From: Valencia hispanica
Lineage: Eukaryota > Chordata > Actinopteri > Cyprinodontiformes > Valenciidae
Reading direction: 5' to 3'
DNA length: 64,000 bases
NCBI GenBank assembly: GCA_963556495.2
Contig: OY747716.1
Coordinates: forward strand, 49,100,318-49,164,317
This document shows, piece after piece, positions 1 to 64,000 of this stretch. Each line of letters opens with the position of its first letter. Within the stretch, counting starts at the first letter, position 1. Under the pieces are notes generated by a model. That model did not search any database. It saw nothing but the letters and a program-made list of their open reading frames with translations, and was not told the DNA's origin. The position numbers and the translations under genes were made by a program.

Positions 1-340
1 TAAACTGTTTTAGAACTGGTTTACAGCCTAATGTGACCAGAGTTAAACTGGTTTTCAGCCTAATGTGACCAAAGTTAAACTGGTTTACAGCCTAATGTGA
101 CCAGGTTTGAACTAGTTTAGAACTGGTTTACAGCCTGATGTGACCAGGGTTGAAGTGGTTTTGAACTGGTTTACAGCCTGATGTGACCAGGGTTGAACTA
201 GTTTAGAACTGGTTTACAGCCTGATGTGACCAGGGTTGAACTAGTTTAGAACTGGTTTACAGCCTGATGTGACCAGGGTTGAACTGATTTAGAAGTGGTT
301 TACAGCCTGATGTGAATAGGGTAAAAGTGGTTTAGAACTG
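1..340. repeat. Minisatellite, 32-43 bp unit
   Basis: Head-to-tail copies of a unit containing AACTGGTTTACAGCCTGATG and TGACCAGGGTTGAACTAG. Spacing is 43 bp in the regular part (about 180-300) and shorter (about 32 bp) near the left edge; the array is cut by the window start. Confidence 0.9.
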
Positions 341-412
341 GATGAGACGAGGGTTTGACTAGAGTCATATACAGCATAAACATATTTTGACGCCATCACA
401 ATCAGAATATTT

Positions 413-1688
413 TTTAATGGTTTCCCTGGTAACAGGGGGTTCTGTACACCATTCTGTGCTCCAGGAACCACAGATTGAGACGTCTGAACAACAAACCAAA
501 AGAAAACAGAGTCCTGACTGGAGGTTAAAATATATCAAACTGAGCTGGAGAAACGTGATGTTTTGGCATCAAGCTTCAAACTTCAGCTATGATAAATCAG
601 ATTAATGAGTCAGTACGTTATGGAATATTTAGTTTTCTGAACCTGTGACTGTTGCAGTGATATTTGTGTTTGAACAGATTGTCTACCTCGTGGCTCATAT
701 CTCAGTCCACAACCATTTTGTGCAGTAGAGTTGATTAGGTAGAACTGTCTGATACTGAGACCAGCTCCGGTGTCTGGTAGTTTCAGGTAATACAAAGCCA
801 AATGTGAAAAAGGTCTTTGGATATCAGACGAACACCTGGAGCTCTGGAGGAACTCACAACCATGGAAAACATGCATGTCTGGAATCTGGATCTGATGGGA
901 ATCTTTGGAGGATTTTAAATGTTCATAAATGAAAAAAGAAACAACTAAAAGCTGCTGAAGCTAATAATGAACTCATCACGTCTGCAGGAAATAATGACCC
1001 TCAGGTCCACACTGAGGACAGAACCAATAAATAGAGACTGTTGATCCGGTCCAGTCTTTTGGTTCAGCTGCCTGAGTCAGTGGTGAAAGCTGCAGAACTT
1101 CTCTGGTTGTTCTGAAGGAACCTGGACTGAAGAGCAGACGTGGAACAGATGATCAGAGCTTCCAGTCCAGGAGGAACTGAACATTATCAACGTTTACAAG
1201 ACCAAAACATAAAAACATCTTTACAAATAAAACATTGAGCAAAACTTCCCAAAACACAGAGCTGGGCTGACAATTCTGCTGACTCATGTTTTCTGGAGTG
1301 TCACGAGTGTCGGGATGACACAGTCCAGCTGCCTTCCAATGAGATGCAGCAGGATACCGGACCCTCTGGTCCATCAGGACCTTCAGACTGAAGGAAGTTC
1401 CTTGGCACACTGACCTGGTCGGTCGACTACGGCTAAAAAGCTTCAGTCTGGTTCTTCTTCTTTGCTTCAGTTTCAGATTTACGATACAAGAAAAACCAAC
1501 AAGACGACAAAGAGACACGAGGTCAGTCACGGTTGGCTGTCCCTCAGACAAGGCAGTGCAAAAAACTCCTCCTCCTCCTTCACTCAGTAGTGGTCCTCCT
1601 CCCCCAGTCAGACTGCAGCACAGCGAGGAGGAGGAGGAGGAGGAGGAGGAGGAGGAGGAGGAGGTGATGAAGGACGTTCTGGTCCAAG
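413..1688 (-). other. ptprm: Probable ptprm 3' UTR (extent unproven)
   Basis: Sequence after the stop codon with no convincing coding frame. It begins with a (TCC)n run in the sense strand (1625-1662). I found no AATAAA in the sense strand down to position 1; the only near-canonical signal is ATTAAA (plus-strand TTTAAT at 413-418). The true 3' end could lie elsewhere or outside the window. Confidence 0.3.
1625..1662. repeat. (GAG)n microsatellite
   Basis: Perfect GAG/GGA triplets on the plus strand, CCT in the ptprm sense strand, within the putative 3' UTR about 25 bp after the stop codon. Confidence 0.9.
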
Positions 1689-62189
<60,501 letters not shown>

Positions 62190-62639
62190 CTGAATGGTGG
62201 GGCGAAGCAGAGGGAGTGATGAAATGGAGGGAAAGAAAAAGAAAAGCAGAAAAAGGAAAAACAAGATTATTGTCTGGAAGAAAAACAAAACGAACAGATG
62301 AGTTAAAGTACCAGTGTGGAGGTGGAGGAGGGGACATTGCTGATTGGCTGGTACAAGGTGTCATCAGGGAGGGGGGACTGATTGGTTAATGTGCGAGATG
62401 AAAACACAGAGGGACATCTGGTCTGGTTAAAGTCATTAATGAGGTTCTAGCATTAAAAACAATGATGTAGGTCTGAGACAAGTTTAGCATCGGTTAGCAT
62501 TCATCTGAGCAGGAAACCAAACGAAATGCTGATGAGAAGCTGAAGGAGTCACCTTTCTAAGGAAGAGCTTAAGGCCTGTGTGTTTTTCTGCCGTCTGAAA
62601 GGACTGCTCCTCGCCACACTGTTCGCGCTCCACTGAGCT

Positions 62640-63190
62640 CTAGAGGTGATTGGGATAGCTTTATTGTGTCATTTCCTGTTGTCGCTATTGCACTCCGTGG
62701 AGGTGTTTGGTGTTCAGACTCTCCTGAATTGATCTAGTATTCTCTATACTGAGGCCTTTCTAAGTTATTTTAGCACACAAGCTCTCTTTGCATTTCACAC
62801 GGTTTTTCTTGGCGGGGTTAGGACTCGCAAGCTTAGTTAGAAGGAGAGAGAAGAGGAGTGGCCAGTGAAGCTAAGCTTTCTCTCGATCTCTGCTTAAATC
62901 TTCCCCTCTCTTGCTCTCAGTGTCAGATGTTTAGTTACTCCTTTACTGATAATGGTATGTGTAATAAATGTTGCATTTTGTAGCTTTGGAGGCGAGGGTG
63001 TTGGAATTAGAGACCCAGCTCCACGCTGTCGAAAAACCAGCAGATAGCCGAGGCCCATTAGCCAGCACGGAGTCAACAAGAACAAAACCATAGTCAAATG
63101 TTTGCCAGAGGCCAGAATGGGCGACATCAAATCCTACCTGAAACTGCTGGCTAAACATAAGCGTAAATACAGTAAGACTGTAATTCACAC
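62640..63190 (+). mobile_element. L2/CR1 LINE 5' fragment, copy C
   Basis: Opposite orientation to copy B. It shares the 5' UTR (GTGTTCAGACTCTC...GAATTGATC, GAGGCCTTTCTAA), the Cys-cluster region (CAGATGTTTAGTTACT), the DNSTLVGS-type linker and the esterase start (GGGCGACATCAAATCCTACC). An internal deletion joins the linker to the esterase. Ends within the esterase domain. Confidence 0.8.
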
Positions 63191-64000
63191 TGCACTGTTA
63201 AAAGTCGTACGCCCATTTTGTTATTGTAACGTTAGATTGTACTTTGTTTTCACATGACAATGATCGTTTTAAGTTTTTAACTTATGTCAATAAGTTCAAA
63301 GGTGAATAACTCTTTCAGGTGTGTTGGGGTAACATTTAAATACATGAACTTGACTTTGTTTGGTAAGTTTTAGAAAGAGACCGGATCTTGTTACCCCACA
63401 CTCATATTATGACGCAGCACATATAGTGCTGGAAATGCAGACTAAATATTATACAGACTTTTGAAGGGTGAAAGCGTACTTGCAATAATAAATATAATAA
63501 CGTAACATCTTCAAAAATGGCTGTTAAGATGAATAAATCTCGATAAAGCTGAGGTAGGCCTATTAGCGGAAGGACACTATTCACATCACTCCGCCCTTCG
63601 CTTTGACTTCGCGGCCACAACTCCGCCTTTTCCTGCTGTGGAGGTTTGTCTTCGTGGAGCGTGTTGAAAGTAAGTACATTATATTTTACTTGGGTTTTAG
63701 ACAAATGAAAGAGGCAGAATACTACCTGAAGCCATGGCTGTACGTACATATAAATATGGTTATACTTTGGTCATGTTGAGCAAGCCATGTGGTGCTCTAG
63801 CTAGCTTGGGGGAGGGAGGGAGGGGGTCGGCGAGCGTTTATTTTTTTATTAATCTACATATAGGGACGGCATTTGTCATATAAATGGGTATACTTGTTCA
63901 TTTGCCCTAGTGCTTCGTTTTCCCTTTTTTGGGATAGTTTTCACTGACAGACAAGTTGGAGTTAAGTTTCCGGGTCGGACAGAAACAAGTCGAGGTCGGG
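63191..64000. other. Right edge, unassigned
   Basis: No exon recognised. A small inverted pair (TTGGGGTAAC near 63325 and GTTACCCCA near 63390) and a G-rich run (GGGAGGGAGGGAGGGGG, 63811-63828) are visible. The membrane-span exon of ptprm must lie further right. Confidence 0.4.

Noticed and set aside
63640..63700. First exon or promoter of another gene near the right edge (donor-like GAAAGTAAGTAC)
   Set aside because: A single donor-like motif after mixed sequence, with no coding frame or recognisable promoter; too weak to call.

Overview
This window looks like teleost fish genomic DNA. It has vertebrate-type split genes with GT-AG introns, fish-type L2/CR1-like LINEs, hAT and PIF/Harbinger MITEs, and very abundant microsatellites and minisatellites. 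I could not fix the species.

The only host gene I can support is on the minus strand. It is the 3' (cytoplasmic) half of a receptor-type tyrosine phosphatase of the R2B class, best matched to PTPRM (RPTP-mu). I placed 19 coding exons with GT/AG boundaries and consistent phases, from 62189 down to the stop codon at 1689 (695 codons plus stop if both small cassette exons are included). In transcript order: a 33-nt juxtamembrane cassette exon, juxtamembrane exons (47.5, 43.0, 42.7 kb), the exon leading into the first phosphatase domain (36.9-37.1 kb), catalytic domain D1 (15.7-11.9 kb), and the non-catalytic D2 (9.99-1.69 kb). The ectodomain and transmembrane exons lie beyond the right edge.

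Nearly everything else is intron filled with repeats. 1-9.7 kb holds minisatellites, an (AT)n run, a hAT MITE with target duplication, a large fold-back element and a hexamer-based minisatellite. 10-19 kb has a decayed LINE, MITEs and a Harbinger derivative. 19.6-32.8 kb is a giant 15-bp minisatellite (about 9 kb), with 960-bp higher-order duplication, split by a nearly intact 4-kb L2-type LINE. 34.6-35.0 kb is a perfect (TTC)n run, i.e. GAA in the gene's sense strand. 38-47 kb has more minisatellites, a MITE and decayed LINEs. 48-64 kb has a two-gene Harbinger derivative, a second L2 copy interrupted by a probable solo LTR, a further LINE 3' end and a third L2 5' fragment.

The points most worth a second look are: two conserved in-frame cassette microexons; two adjacent short introns in D1 that are multiples of three and stop-free; splice sites embedded in UG, CA or minisatellite tracts; the GAA run; the dated insertion of the LINE into the satellite; and an L2 lineage in which esterase, endonuclease and reverse transcriptase seem to share one reading frame. 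I did not find a clearly new multi-gene system. The very long open frames in satellites are best explained by repeat units that are multiples of three.
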